A DNA stretch of 64,000 nt from positions 124,001-188,000 of the forward strand of contig CDRNVI010000144.1 in the NCBI GenBank assembly GCA_977017575.1. Direction: 5' to 3'. The notes below the pieces were generated by a model that searched no databases, was not told the DNA's origin, and was given only the letters and a program-made list of their open reading frames with translations. The DNA comes from Paramoeba atlantica. Its lineage: Eukaryota; Discosea. Below are positions 9,872 to 24,923 of the stretch, in pieces; positions within the stretch are counted from its first letter, which is position 1; every line of letters begins with the position of its first letter. The translations under genes were made by a program, and so were the position numbers.

Positions 9872-10987
9872 TCAGGAATGATCCTCAGAAGAGGAAGAAC
9901 TAGAGGAGGAAGCCCTGTTGTGTGACTTCCTGCGCTTCCTACAACTCTTCTTTTTCACCACAGTTGTATCGGATGACTGCACAGGGGGGGGAGTCGGCAC
10001 AGGCGACGCCGTGACTGGAGGCATTTGATATGGACCAGGGAACTGAGGGGGGAAAGGTGGCCAGAAACCCATGGGGAAAGAAGGAACTGCTGGACCAGGA
10101 ACTTGGTTCAAAGAACCATTGATCTGGTTCAAAGCTTGCTCAGCCGACTTTGGGACAACTGGAGCAGGTGCTGCCGCAGCCTTGGCCTTATTAGGGCAAC
10201 TTCTAGAAGAGTGACCACTTTCGCTGCAGGAGAAACAACCTTTTTTGTTTGGTCTGGCGGTAGCGATACTGCGCGCAGGAAGGGCAAGGTCCCACCCTCT
10301 CAAATCAGCGTCGCGAAGTAAGTCCGCACGAACCCGAATAAACTGGCTCAGGAACTTAGCATAGTGACCAGGATTTCCACCCGACGCGGCTTCCTCGAGG
10401 ACCTTCTCCACGAGAGCATCACAAGTACGGAGGACAGACAATTCATTGACATTTCTTGCCGCCTTCTTCGATGTGGCCCATGTCTCCCAATGATTGAGAG
10501 GCTCAAACTGAGGCCAGGTGAAAGGGTTGTCCAAAATATACGACCGCGCGGGGTCATGTTTAAGTGTAGAACGACCACAAGTCGGTTTGATGAAACCAGG
10601 AGGAGGAATTTGCAAGGACAAGCCAGGAATTTCGTTCGACCCAGCTGGTGTACACGACTGTGGCGAAGGGGAGGGGGAAGGAGCAGGAGCACTCAATGTA
10701 TTCTGACCAAAACTGGGAGAAGACGAGGGAGGATCCAGAGGAGACCACGTTGAGCATGTAGAAGACGAGGAGGAGGAGATACCAGAACCTGGAGACAGGT
10801 TGCTTGAGGGTGGGGTTGACAACAAAGACAAGTTGAGACTGCTTGGATCCCTGTCCACAACAGTTTGGAGCAAACTAGTGAGAGCATCAAACCGCTTTTC
10901 CAAGGAAGCAAGACGATCAGCGGGTCGTGTGGCATCGCCCATCGCGACCTCGTATTCGGTATCAGAATCGTGAGTGTCTGACATCAT
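9872..10987 (-). CDS. Gag-like protein with zinc knuckle, PAT/Ngaro-type element
   Basis: About 371 residues from the first ATG at 10987 (a second ATG follows directly). Gag proteins package element RNA in the cytoplasm. The N-terminus is acidic with a predicted coiled segment (ADRLASLEKRFDALTSLLQ). A Ser/Pro-rich stretch follows, then a helical middle region, then one CCHC knuckle (C-F-S-C-S-E-S-G-H-S-S-R-S-C). The C-terminus has a Pro-rich run, a basic patch KKKSCRKRRKSHNRA and a Ser/acidic end. It is the first gene of the element on the minus strand. Confidence 0.85.
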   Translation of the reverse strand: MMSDTHDSDTEYEVAMGDATRPADRLASLEKRFDALTSLLQTVVDRDPSSLNLSLLSTPPSSNLSPGSGISSSSSSTCSTWSPLDPPSSSPSFGQNTLSAPAPSPSPSPQSCTPAGSNEIPGLSLQIPPPGFIKPTCGRSTLKHDPARSYILDNPFTWPQFEPLNHWETWATSKKAARNVNELSVLRTCDALVEKVLEEAASGGNPGHYAKFLSQFIRVRADLLRDADLRGWDLALPARSIATARPNKKGCFSCSESGHSSRSCPNKAKAAAAPAPVVPKSAEQALNQINGSLNQVPGPAVPSFPMGFWPPFPPQFPGPYQMPPVTASPVPTPPPVQSSDTTVVKKKSCRKRRKSHNRASSSSSSSSEDHS

Positions 10988-11094
10988 AGTACACAATATG
11001 GCCAAACAGAAAAACAAAGGGTAAAAAAGGCACTAGGCAACAAAAAACCCAATAAACAGAACACAAAAAACCAAAGTGTCAGGCTCACGAACGG

Positions 11095-11307
11095 AACACA
11101 AGAAAACAACGTTCACGAGAATGAAGGAACAAAAAGAAAAGTGAAAAAGAAAGAAGAAAGAAGCGAGAGCGGTGACACTGGTCGAGATTCCAATCTCAGA
11201 GACCAACAGGGTCTGACGTCAGCCACCTTACCAGAAAAAGGAGACCCTGGGTGAGGGAAAAGTCACCCTCTACAGGTTACCCCGCTTTCCTAATTGGAAA
11301 GCGGCCA
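11095..11307 (-). repeat. Split direct repeat A1 (5' end of the retrotransposon)
   Basis: Same sequence as A2 at 6663-6873, with CCGCTTTCC/GGAAAGCGG near its outer end. The element ends at 11307; flanking DNA resumes with CCACTTG. Confidence 0.88.
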
Positions 11308-11309
11308 CC
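11308..11309 (-). other. Displaced first two nucleotides (GG) of the split tRNA-Thr
   Basis: The plus strand CC here corresponds to GG at the 5' end of tRNA-Thr(AGT), separated by 5051 bp of retrotransposon from the rest of the gene at 6187-6256. Confidence 0.75.
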
Positions 11310-11723
11310 ACTTGTTTCAAACAAAAGATTTTTTTTTTTAGTGACTGCTGGGACATTTATCAGTTCTCTTTGAAAACCACAGTTGGCACTTTTTTTGTAG
11401 TGCACAAAGTGATGTTTTGACCAAAAATTTTGTGAAAAAGAATAAAAAAGTTTCAATAAAAATAAAAAAAAATCGGGTTTTGTGTGTTTTGCCCAAATGG
11501 CACAACCTTCAAAAGTAATTTCTCTGGATGGCCTTGGAGCTTTGTGGTGCTCAATAATATTTTTCATGTCTGGAAATCTTTCCCTCCTTTTTGGGTTCAC
11601 ATTACAGTGTTTGCAAATTGGCCCACAAATCTTGCACCTCAAAACTGTTTTAACTTGTTTTTTTTTATCCAATAACATGAAACACAATTCCCCTAATTTG
11701 TTCTTCTTGCCAAGAGGTTTTAA
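11310..11723. other. Former upstream flank of tRNA-Thr, no clear gene
   Basis: A minus-strand frame at 11277-11726 has several Cys pairs (CKICGPICKHCNV) that could hint at a decayed zinc finger. It is short and partly inside repeat A1, and I do not call it. Confidence 0.3.
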
Positions 11724-13022
11724 CACACAGGGGTGGGCTCAAGCTGCACTTGCAGTCAGGGCGATTTGTGGGTTTGAATCAGACCACTGGAGAGGTTTCA
11801 ACACCCTGAAAGTTAGCTAATGTCATTGCCCACCTCAGCTCACAAACAGCCTCAACTTGACTTTCTTTCATTGTCCAAACTTTCAACTGTTGAAAAAAAA
11901 CCAAGAAAAACATCAACTGTCGAAAAAATAACTTCAATGGTTGAAAAAAACATCAAAAATTTCAACCGTCAAAAGAAAAAAGTCAATCAAAATTTCAACC
12001 GTCAAAAAAATAACTTTGATGGTCGAAAAAAAACAACAAAGATATTGACCGTTGAAAAAATAATTTCGACAGTCGAAAAAAACAACAAAAATATCGACTG
12101 TCGAAAGAAAAAGATTGAACAAGTCCAATCACAAATTTCAACTGTTGAAAAAAAACAAAAAAAAAATCGACTGTTGAAAAAAAAGCGCTTTTTTTTTGCG
12201 TTTTTTTTCGACCACCGAAAAACAAAGCTGCCACTGGTTTTTTGTTTTGTTTTTCCTCTCCAGAACTGAAAGAAAGGTTGAAAAGAGTGTTTGAGAGTGA
12301 GTTTTGAGGTGTTTTTTGGAAGAAAAAAAAAAGAATTTGTTTCTCTTTTCACTTTTTTTATCATCAAATGAATTTACAGTAAGAAATCTCTTTCTGTTTG
12401 GATCAATCAACAAAACAGGTTCTTTTTTTTCCTTCTGCACACAAGTAATGTGCGCTACTCTGAAGACACTTGGCTCTCTGCTCTATTCGTTTGATCCGAC
12501 TCTTGATCTTCCCCAAGTCAATTCCCAATCTCCTTCAAGTCGACCCTTGGTCTCCTCCAAGTCGACCTTCTGTGAATCTAAATAAAGAACACCATTGATG
12601 ATGTCATCAGGAAGTTTCTCACTTTTTCGTGAGACTTCTGAGGACCACTCTTCAGTTGTCCATTCAACATATTTCTGACACGCCTTCTTTAGTCTGTACC
12701 AAAGTAGACATGTTCACTTCCACAACATCATCATCTTCAACTTCAACACACAACCTTTTCTTTCAAATTAAACAATCCAATCATCAAAAGAATAACAAAT
12801 ACACACTTTTTTTCCTTTTTCCTTTTCTTTTTTGTTCTATTTCTTCAACCTTCACCATCTTCATTCAACCAAAAAACAAACAAATCAGAAGAGAGACCAC
12901 AAGAGTGAACACATGGATATGACATCAGATTTTTTTTTGAAGGCTCAAAAGGAATATTTGAAGTCACTTCAACCCCAAAAAATGCCATGATTGCAAGTGC
13001 AGCTTGAGCTCACCCCTGTGTG
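11724..13022. mobile_element. Non-autonomous element with 31-bp inverted repeats, copy 1 (1.30 kb)
   Basis: The left end CACACAGGGGTGGGCTCAAG... (31 bp, 11724-11754) is the inverted complement of 12992-13022 with one mismatch. The interior (11870-12220) is a string of weak palindromes of the type TTTCAACTGTTGAAAA spaced by A-runs. Copy 2 at 53980-54829 has these as intact TTTCGACCGTCGAAAA, so copy 1 has lost CpG sites by C to T change. Copy 1 also contains about 280 bp (12438-12718) absent from copy 2. No transposase is present. The ends CAGGGGTG recall hAT ends, but no 8-bp target duplication is visible. Confidence 0.82.
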
Positions 13023-14008
13023 CAGGAGGGTGATTCTGAAGTTTCTTTTGACCCATCAAAGACAACCGCACTTTTTTGTGCCAATCTGGCCCGCTTATCA
13101 AAAGATTTCCTGCTGCACTTTCTTTGCATTAACAATCAACAACAATCATTGTCAGAATCCTGGTGTGAACTGATTCCATGTTGTGCAAATTAATCTGTTT
13201 CTCTTTGTACACCACTGTGCTCCCCTGTTGTGTGAATATCCCTGATGAACATTTGTAAGACCATACAAACTGTTCTGATTCTGCATGTATTCCTGTCTCT
13301 CTCATCTGAGCTCTTCCCACCCAGTTCTCACTCTGAAATCAAGTTGTTCCCTTAATATTTTCGCACCATCTTATTTGTTTATTTTATATAATCTTTATGT
13401 CAATTAATCCTGTGTTCTGTAACATTTATCTGTGATTTAATCTCTCCACCACGTCCTTTTTCTTGTGTGTTTTTGTCTTTCATTCTGTTTTGCTTCTTGT
13501 CAATTCCACACTTATTATATTTGTTGTCCCATATGAATACTCCTTTTGTTTGTTGGTAAAAGGAATAAACTTACTTGGTTGGTTTCCTTTGCGATGCACC
13601 GCCAATCTTTCCCATGATTTGCTCTTGACTTTTCTCTTTCTTTCTTTTCCCTTTCTTCCCTTTCCTTCTTTCCTTCACCTGCCCACTCTTTCCTTCTCCA
13701 AACTCCCGGCCACTTCACAATCATTGTAACCTCCCATAACTTTTCTGCTGTTGTCCAGTCATATTTTCTGTGGGTTGAGAGAGCTCCCATTGTATGCTGA
13801 TCTGCAACATCCACAAAATCCATCACCTCACTCTTTGTGGTTCAAGCAAGGGGGCACATTTCTTCAAGCTTTTGATAAGTCACTTGGGTTTCCAATGTAT
13901 CATCATCCACCAACATTTCAACTTCTTTTTCAACTTGTGTGGCAGAGTAACAAGTTGAGAGTGTACAAAGTTTTCGATTTTTCGATTGAAAGACATTTGC
14001 AAGAAAAA
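13023..14008. other. Intergenic, no gene recognised
   Basis: The sequence is T/C-rich with AT-rich parts. Small frames at 13129-13320 and 13463-13729 lack recognisable domains. Confidence 0.35.
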
Positions 14009-14100
14009 GAAACAGAAAGGGAAAGGGAAAGGGAAAGGGAAAGGGAAAGGGAAAGGGAAAGGGAAAAGAAAAGAAAAAGGGAAAGGGAAAAGAAAAAAAA
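14009..14100 (+). repeat. (GGGAAA)n microsatellite
   Basis: About ten copies of the hexamer GGGAAA, grading into A-rich purine sequence to 14168. Confidence 0.9.
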
Positions 14101-14176
14101 AAAGGGGAAAAAAAAAAGAAAAAGAAAAAGAAAAAAGAAAAAAGAAAAAGAAGGAAAAAAAAAGAAATGAAAAAAA

Positions 14177-14244
14177 TGCCACCACCGGGAATCGAACCCA
14201 GGTCTCAGGAGCCACAATCCTGCACTCTGCCAACTATGGCAGCA
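14177..14244 (-). tRNA. tRNA-His(GTG)-like gene with short D arm, possibly a pseudogene
   Basis: The minus strand has acceptor TGCTGCC/GGTGGCA (with wobble pairs), anticodon stem CAGGA/TCCTG with loop TTGTGGC (anticodon GTG) and T arm CTGGG-TTCGATT-CCCGG. The D region is only about 15 nt and forms no convincing stem, so the total is about 68 nt. It may be a damaged gene. Confidence 0.5.
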
Positions 14245-14627
14245 TGTTTTCAGAAAAAGGAAAAAATAAAAAGAAAACACTTCTGGGAATTAGGCTCTGT
14301 CGCCCTGTATTTTGGGGGTGGGATCTGAGAATGGCTGTGTTTTTCTCCCCAAAAAAAATATCAATAAAAAAGAGACTCTGATAAAAAAGGGTGTTAAAAA
14401 TATGAGTTTTTCCAAGCTTTTTCAAACAAGATATGAACATTCTGCTCTTGAACCCCTGCAAAAGATAAAGAAGAAGGAGAGAAGAGAAAGAAGAAAAAAA
14501 AATGATCTTGATACAATTTTTGAATCTCCATTTTGAAACAAACAATCATACCAGAGATCAAGAGTTTGTTCAATTAAAAAGGGGTGGCTGTGAGCCAGGT
14601 GACCTCGAAGGGATTCTGAAAAAAAAA

Positions 14628-14684
14628 TGCGCCACCCGGGAATCGAACCCGGCCCGTCCGCTTGGAAGACGGACATCCTGCCAC
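14628..14684 (-). tRNA. 5'-truncated tRNA-Gly(TCC) next to the rDNA
   Basis: The minus strand has the anticodon arm with loop around TCTTCCAAG, T arm CCGGG-TTCGATT-CCCGG and the 3' acceptor half ending GGCGCA. The 5' acceptor strand and most of the D arm are missing: the gene begins abruptly at GTGGCAGG. An identical copy sits at 58514-58570 beside the second rDNA unit, and a diverged relative at 57972-58027 is cut at the same GTGGCA. Probably non-functional. Confidence 0.7.
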
Positions 14685-14892
14685 ACAAATATAGAAAAAC
14701 AACAAATAAAGATAGTCGGTTATAGTCAACCCTCAAGTAAAATTTATTGAACGAAAAAAAGGAGAGGGGAAGAAGAGGGAGGGAGGAAGGGAGGGAGAGG
14801 GAAGTAAATATATCTGTTACCTCAAGTTAAAAATAAGTAAAAAAAGAAAAAAAATAATAAAAAATAGTTATTATTTTTAAAATAAAAAACCA
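14685..14892 (-). other. Spacer downstream of 28S rRNA
   Basis: AT- and purine-rich DNA on the 3' side of the 28S gene. It is almost identical to 58571-58778. The shared flank of the two rDNA units begins at about 14357 / 58243. Confidence 0.6.
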
Positions 14893-18920
<4,028 letters not shown>

Positions 18921-19241
18921 ATCAATCAAAAAAGAAAGAATAAACTAAAAAAGGAGAATAAAAAATTGAATTTTAAGATAAAATTACATTCAATTTTGAA
19001 AAAAAGAAAAATAATAAATAAAGATATTTATTATTTTTTACTATTTTTTCAAAAAAAAAAATAGAATTGAATTTGAAATTCGATTATTTTTTTTCTTTTT
19101 TTTAGTATCTTTTTACTTTTTCAAGATTTGGTATTATTTTTAAGAAAGTATTTTATTTTCAATGAAGAAAAGATAGAAAATAGTTTCTCAATAGAATCTC
19201 TTTTTTGTAAAAAATAAATTTTAAAAAAGATAAAGAATAAA
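18921..19241 (-). other. Internal transcribed spacer 2, unit 1
   Basis: About 320 bp, very AT-rich, between 5.8S and 28S. It differs from the unit 2 spacer by small indels and substitutions. Confidence 0.85.
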
Positions 19242-19398
19242 ATGACACTCAAAGAAATATACTCTTAGGATAAAACCTAAAAGTGCAATATGCGTTCAAA
19301 GATTCGATGATTCACTGAGTTCTGCAATTCACATTACGTATCGCATTTTGCTGCGTTCTTCATCGTTACGAGAACCAAGATATCCATTGTTAAAAGTT
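19242..19398 (-). rRNA. 5.8S ribosomal RNA, unit 1
   Basis: About 157 nt beginning AACTTTTAACAATGGATATC. It contains GATGAAGAACGCAGC and GAATCATCGAATCTTTGAAC and ends near TTTGAGTGTCAT, a feature typical of fungal 5.8S/ITS2 junctions. Confidence 0.95.
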
Positions 19399-19611
19399 GT
19401 TTTTTTATTTTTGTTTTGTTTTGTTTTATTTTCATTTTAATTTTTATCAAATGAATGAATTTTGAACATTTTTTGATACAATAAAAATATCAAAAAAAAG
19501 TTTAAATAACAATAAAAATGTTAAAATACATTTTAAAAAGTTTAAACACATTTTCACTTTTTCAAAATAAGAGTTATTGAAAAGAAAAGAAGATTAATAA
19601 AATAATAATAT
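19399..19611 (-). other. Internal transcribed spacer 1, unit 1
   Basis: About 213 bp, extremely AT-rich, between 18S and 5.8S. Confidence 0.85.
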
Positions 19612-19771
19612 TAATGATCCATCCGCAGGTTCACCTACGGATACCTTGTTACGACTTTTGCTTCTTTTAGTTGGCAAGGTTTACTCAAATTCTCAAAAAC
19701 AAACTTATTAACCGAAATCAATAAGTAACTGTTTCTAATCCTAAGATTTCACCGGACCAACCATCAGTAGC

Positions 19772-19806
<35 letters not shown>

Positions 19807-20366
19807 ATCAGCACAAGCTGTTGACTTGTGCTTACTAGGAATTCCTCGTTCACGATAAATAATTGCAAGTATCGATCCCCAGCACGATACAATTTCAAAA
19901 GTTTACCCAAAATGCTAACCTCGTAAAAGGTCAGCGTGACTTTTCAGCCAAGGCCTTTTGTACTTGTTGATTGTATCAGTGTAGCGCGCGTGCAGCCCAG
20001 AACATCTAAAGGGCATCACAGACCTGTTATTGCCTCAAACTTCCCTTGGTTAAACACCAAGTGTCCCTCTAAGAAGTTTAAAGGAATAAATCCTTTTTAA
20101 TATCAATAAAAACGAGTTTTCTTAGCAAACAAATTAAGTGTTAACAAAATCCATTTAACTAAAAACCCTCATAAATGTTATTATTAATACAACTAATTAG
20201 TAGGCTGAGGTCTCGTTCGTTATCGGAATTAACCAGACAAATCACTCCACCAACTAAGAACGGCCATGCACCACCACCCACAGAATCAAGAAAGAGCTCT
20301 CAATCTGTCAATCCTAACTGTGTCTGGACCTGGTAAGTTTTCCCGTGTTGAGTCAAATTAAGCCGC

Positions 20367-20435
<69 letters not shown>

Positions 20436-21713
20436 AGAACCCAAAAACTTACTGATTTCTCGTAAAAAGGTACTGGGAGAGTCATCTTTATTCAAAATAA
20501 AACGTCTTCCAACCCCTGGTCGGCATCGTTTATGGTTAAGACTACGACGGTATCTGATCGTCTTCGATCCCCTAACTTTCGTTCTTGATTAATGAAAACA
20601 TCTTTGACAAATGCTTTCGCAGAAGTTAGTCTTTCATAAATCCAAGAATTTCACCTCTGACAATTAAATACTAATGCCCCCAACTATCCCTTTTAATCAT
20701 TACATTAGTTCTAAAAAACCAATAAAATAGATCCAATGTCTTGTTCCATTATCCCATGCTAATAGTATTCATTGCAATTTACAAATTTGCTTGCTTTGAA
20801 CACTCTAATTTACTCAAAGTAAATGAATTAGAATTCTATTTATTAGTTTTATTAATAAGCAGAACACAAACTCCAAAGAGAATTTATATCCACAATCTTA
20901 CTAATAAAGGTCCAATAAACACTGATTCTCCCGAAAGAAAACCAAATTATCACCCAATTAAGTGCAATAATGAATATCTAATAAAATATTTAGAGAATAT
21001 AATTTAATAAAACACATATGAAAAACCATATGGATTAAATTATAAAACTCTCAAATCCAACTACGAGCTTTTTAACTGCAACAACTTTAATATATGCTAT
21101 TGGAGCTGGAATTACCGCGGCTGCTGGCACCAGACTTGCCCTCCAATTGTTACTCGTTAAGGGGTTTAGATTGTACTCATTCCAATTACCAAATCAAAAT
21201 AATGAATCGGTATTGTTATTTTTTGTCACTACCTCCCCGTGTTGGGATTGGGTAATTTGCGCGCCTGCTGCCTTCCTTGGAAGTAGTAGCCGTTTCTCAG
21301 GCTCCTTCTCCGGAATCAAACCCTGATTCTCCGTTACCCGTTACCACCATGGTAGTCCTCTATACTACCATCGAAAGTTGATAGGGCAGAAATTTGAATG
21401 AACTATCGTCGGCACAAAAGACCATACGATTCGTAAAGTTATCATGATTCACCATATGTTAACCAGTCCCGAAGAACTGCATTGGTTTTTGTATCTAATA
21501 AATACATCCCTTCTCTCAAAGGAGTTAGGATTTTATGCATGTATTAGCTCTAGATTTACCACGGTTATCCAAGTAGTAAAAAAAGGACCATCAAATAAAT
21601 TATAACTGATTTAATGAGCCATTCGCAGTTTCACAGTACAAGTGTTTATACTTAGACATGCATGGCTTAGTCTTTAAGACAAGCATATGACTACTGGCAG
21701 GATCAACCAGATA
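19612..21713 (-). rRNA. 18S (small subunit) ribosomal RNA, unit 1
   Basis: About 2.10 kb on the minus strand, from TATCTGGTTGATCCTGCC (5') to GAACCTGCGGATGGATCATTA (3'). Universal blocks are present, for example CAGCAGCCGCGGTAATTCC, GAAACTTAAAGGAATTGACG and GTACACACCGCCCGTCGC. It is about 300 nt longer than a typical fungal 18S. Much of the excess lies in an AT-rich expansion at about 20690-21050, the V4 area. A V8 hairpin (19915-19934) differs in sequence but not in pairing from unit 2. Confidence 0.94.
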
Positions 21714-22921
21714 ACTATTTTTTTCCAAAAAAAAAAGACTATTTTTTTCTTCTCCCCCCCAATCGGGAAAAAAGAAAAAGTAGCTTCGAAAAGAATTCAA
21801 AGTATTTCATCAATTTTTTGTTATCAAAAAAATAAGTTTTTTGTTTTTCGTTAGAATTCAATTTTCCAACAAAGAAATCCTCTTTGCAATTTCTCATTGA
21901 ACCTCTTCATGAAATAGTTTGAAAACAAATGTATTCTGCTTCCAAGTTTTCAAAAGAGAGAGAAATAAACTGAAAGAAAAAGATAATTCTTTTTATTTTT
22001 TTTTTATTTCCAGAAAAGGAAAAGAAAAAAAAGAAAAGAAGAAAAATAATTTTCTTATTCAGAAATTGAAGTTGGTTGTTTTTCTGTCTTTTTAATCAAC
22101 AAAAAAATCACCTTCCACAAATTCAATTTTGTTTTGTTTCAAAATTTGAAACAGACAAAATAAAAATAACTCCCACATTTTTTTGAATTTTATTGTCTGA
22201 AGTTACAAACAACTTCAAGCAAAAAATGTCACAAAAATGTCCGAGATATTTTTCAATGAAAAGAGATCCAAACAGAACTGAGATTGACCTTTTAAACTCG
22301 ATTCAAATCTGTTTTTACTCTCTTTTCTTAATATAGACATTACAAAAAGTCACGATTGAATAGGACTATGTTTTCCTTCCATTTACAATAAGAGAGAGCA
22401 TCTATGAGGTATGTAACCCCTCTGAGAAGAAAGAGCAGCTTTTTTGACCCAGAAAAGCTAATTTTGGAGTTCCAAAAAAGTAGACCAATCAAATAATGCC
22501 ACGTCATTTCTTTACTTACCCATTTTTTCCCCCAAAAAGTCTTATTTTATTCTTCTTTGTTCTTTCTTTTGAACAACCCTTTTTTTGTTCTTTCACCTCT
22601 CAACTCATGAGTTTGCTTTTCCCTTTTCCTTTCTCTTTGTATCAAAAAAGAATTTCCACAAAAAGTTCAAAGGAAATCACAAACCCCCACACCACACCAC
22701 ACCCCACACACCACACACTATGAAAAACAAAAAAAAATTGAGAAGGAAATCAAGAATTGAATTTGAAAAAGAGAACAAAACACTTTTTTATTTCTTCAAC
22801 ATAACAAGTGAGCTTTGTGAAATTTGTTTTTGTGGTGTGGTGGGGCCAAAGGGGGGGGGGGTAGTAGAGAAACACTCTTTTATCCACATTCAAACCCACA
22901 ACAACATCAAATTGAGGGTGG
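21714..22921 (-). other. rDNA upstream region (external spacer/promoter side), no gene
   Basis: This DNA lies upstream of the 18S 5' end on the minus strand, so it should hold the external transcribed spacer and rDNA promoter. No defined promoter motif is recognisable. It is A/T-rich with A- and T-runs; 22680-22720 is CACACC-rich. Confidence 0.4.
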
Positions 22922-23280
22922 GTCCATCATTTTAAGAAAAAGAAAGGAAGAAAAAAGAAGGAAGAAAAAAGATAAAAGAAAGAAAAAGGAAAAAAAAAAG
23001 AAGAGGAAAAAAAAAAAGTTTCATCTGGCAGCACAAAAGAGAGAACAAAGCAGCTGTGTGTATTGTGTGTTAAAAATGTAATCCATATATTTCCACATAA
23101 CTAACTCATCACTCCTTTGAAAAATGTTCCAAAGAGGCTGCAACATTTGTTTCTGTGAACAAATATTAAAGCCTTTTTAGTTTTTTTTTACAATATATCC
23201 ATTGCAAATTTACCACCCCCCCCCCCAAAACCAAAATAGACCTTGTGCCTCTCCTATTTTCTTCCATTATATGAACAACC
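22922..23280. repeat. Tandem duplication unit C, copy 1
   Basis: It contains an AAGAAAAAGAAAGGAAG run, then GTTTCATCTGGCAGCACAA..., GCTGCAACATTTGTTTCTG, a C-run and CCAAAATAGACCTT. It recurs at 23428-23880 with about 90% identity by eye. Confidence 0.75.
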
Positions 23281-23321
23281 AATTGACAAGAACAAATAAA
23301 AATATCCACAACTAAAAATCA

Positions 23322-23322
<1 letters not shown>

Positions 23323-23354
<32 letters not shown>

Positions 23355-23356
23355 CC
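23323..23356 (+). repeat. (AAC)n microsatellite
   Basis: About 11 copies of AAC/ACA at the start of the A+C-skewed tract. Confidence 0.9.
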
Positions 23357-23427
23357 CAAGAATAAGAAGAAGAATATAACAAAAACAACAATAAATACCA
23401 ACACATTAATACACCAAGAGGATCCCT

Positions 23428-23880
23428 CAATCATTTTAAGAAAAAGAAAGGAAGAAAAAGAAAAAAGAAAAGAAAAAAGATGAAAGAAAGAAAAACAAAT
23501 AAAAAAAGAAAAGAAAGAAAAAAAAAGAAAGAGAAAGAGAAAGAGAAAGAGAAAGATCAAAAGAAAGAAAAATTGGGTTCTATGTTCGCTCTTTGGTCCC
23601 AAAAAAAGTTTCATCTGGCAACACAAAAGAGAGAACAAAGCAGCTGTGTGTTGTGTGTTATTTACATAATCCATATATTGCCACAACACTCATCCTCACT
23701 CCTTTGAAAAATGTTCCAAAGAGGCTGCAACATTTGTTTCTGTGAACAAATATTAAAGCCTTTTTAGTTTTTTTCAATATATCCATTGCAGATTACCACC
23801 CCCCCCCCCCCCCAAACCAAAATAGACCTTGCCCTTCTCCTATTTTATTCCATCCCTAAAACCTTGTCAACACAACCCCA
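23428..23880. repeat. Tandem duplication unit C, copy 2
   Basis: Second copy of 22922-23280. The small block AAGAATAAGAAGAAGAATAT follows each unit (23357-23410 and 24039-24092), so the duplicated unit is roughly 0.5-0.7 kb. Confidence 0.7.
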
Positions 23881-24092
23881 CCCCACCCCCTCCAATATTT
23901 AACCACCCCCAATTATCCATATTATCCAACAGGGTTGACCCATCCAAAGAAAAACAAAAGAAGAACAGAAGAAAAACAGAAGAAAAAGAAAGAAAAATGA
24001 ATAAATAAAAAATCACCAACCCAAACAGGTGTGTGGGCCCAAGAATAAGAAGAAGAATATAACAAAAACAACAAGAAATACCAACACATTAA

Positions 24093-24131
24093 TCCAACCA
24101 ACCAACCAACCAACCAACCAACCAACCAACC
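24093..24131 (+). repeat. (CCAA)n microsatellite
   Basis: About nine uninterrupted copies of CCAA. Confidence 0.95.
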
Positions 24132-24839
24132 CACAAGTAAAACCAAAAAAATATAACCTCATAACACCACAAACAAAAATACAAAACACCACCATCCAAC
24201 AAAATAACCAACAAATAAACAACCAACAAAACTTAAAAGAAGGAAAATAGAAAACTCAAATGGTGGGTGGTAGGCATGATTTTCATTCATCACACAAACA
24301 ATTAAACAAACAAACAAACAAAGGACCTCTCTCTTTCCTTACAACAATAAATCCAACAACAAACAACAACAAATAAAAGAACTTCAATGACAATGCAACA
24401 ATTAATAACAAAAAAACAACAATCAAAACAACAACAGCAACAAAACTGGAATATAACAAATAAAATAAAATAACAGCACCTCCAACAATAACTGAACAAA
24501 CACTGAACCACCCAAACAACCAGGTGTTCAAACCAACAAAACAATTCACAAAACAAAATAAACAAAAAAGAAAAGAGAAAAACAGAACCTGATGGCTTAA
24601 TGGTGTGGGTGCAGTAACAAAGGTGGTTACCATCAAAAAACAAACAAACAACAAACAAAAACAAACAAACAACAAAATACCAATTACAAATCATACAATA
24701 ACACAACAACAAACAAACAAATAAAAAACAACCAAACAACAACCATCAGAAGAACTTAAACAGTAACAGAATGACATTAACAACCAACAACCAATAATAA
24801 TAATAATAATTTAAACAGCAACATAAAAAATAAAAACAA

Positions 24840-24923
24840 TCAATCAACAATCAACAATCAACAATCAACAATCAACAATCAACAATCAACAATCAACAAT
24901 CAACAATCAACAATCAACAATCA
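24840..24923 (+). repeat. (CAACAAT)n heptamer array
   Basis: About 11-12 uninterrupted copies of the 7-mer CAACAAT, followed by TCATGATCATGAT. It is not a known telomere motif. Confidence 0.95.

Larger units (their letters stand above)
6257..11307 (-). mobile_element. Complete PAT/Ngaro-type tyrosine-recombinase retrotransposon (5.05 kb)
   Basis: The element contains gag, RT-RNase H and tyrosine recombinase genes, all on the minus strand, bounded by split direct repeats. Reading along the minus strand the order is A1 (11307-11095), coding region, B1 (6988-6875), A2 (6873-6663), B2 (6370-6257). This A1-body-B1-A2-B2 order is the hallmark of PAT/Ngaro members of the DIRS order, which integrate through a circular intermediate with a recombinase instead of an integrase. 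The repeat copies differ at only a few sites, so the insertion is recent. It interrupts tRNA-Thr(AGT) between nucleotides 2 and 3 with no target duplication. All three reading frames are open, so it may be active. Confidence 0.9.

Noticed and set aside
11724..11730. Eight-bp target duplication for the 31-bp-TIR element
   Set aside because: Neither copy 1 nor copy 2 shows matching direct repeats outside the inverted repeats, so a hAT assignment is not supported.
14009..14100. GGGAAA array considered as telomeric
   Set aside because: The unit is not a known telomere repeat and it grades into ordinary purine-rich sequence.
24840..24923. Heptamer array considered as an interstitial telomere
   Set aside because: CAACAAT does not match known fungal telomere units and lacks G-clusters on either strand.
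24840..24923. Regular repeats considered as a CRISPR array
   Set aside because: There are no unique spacers between units, no cas genes, and the genome is eukaryotic.
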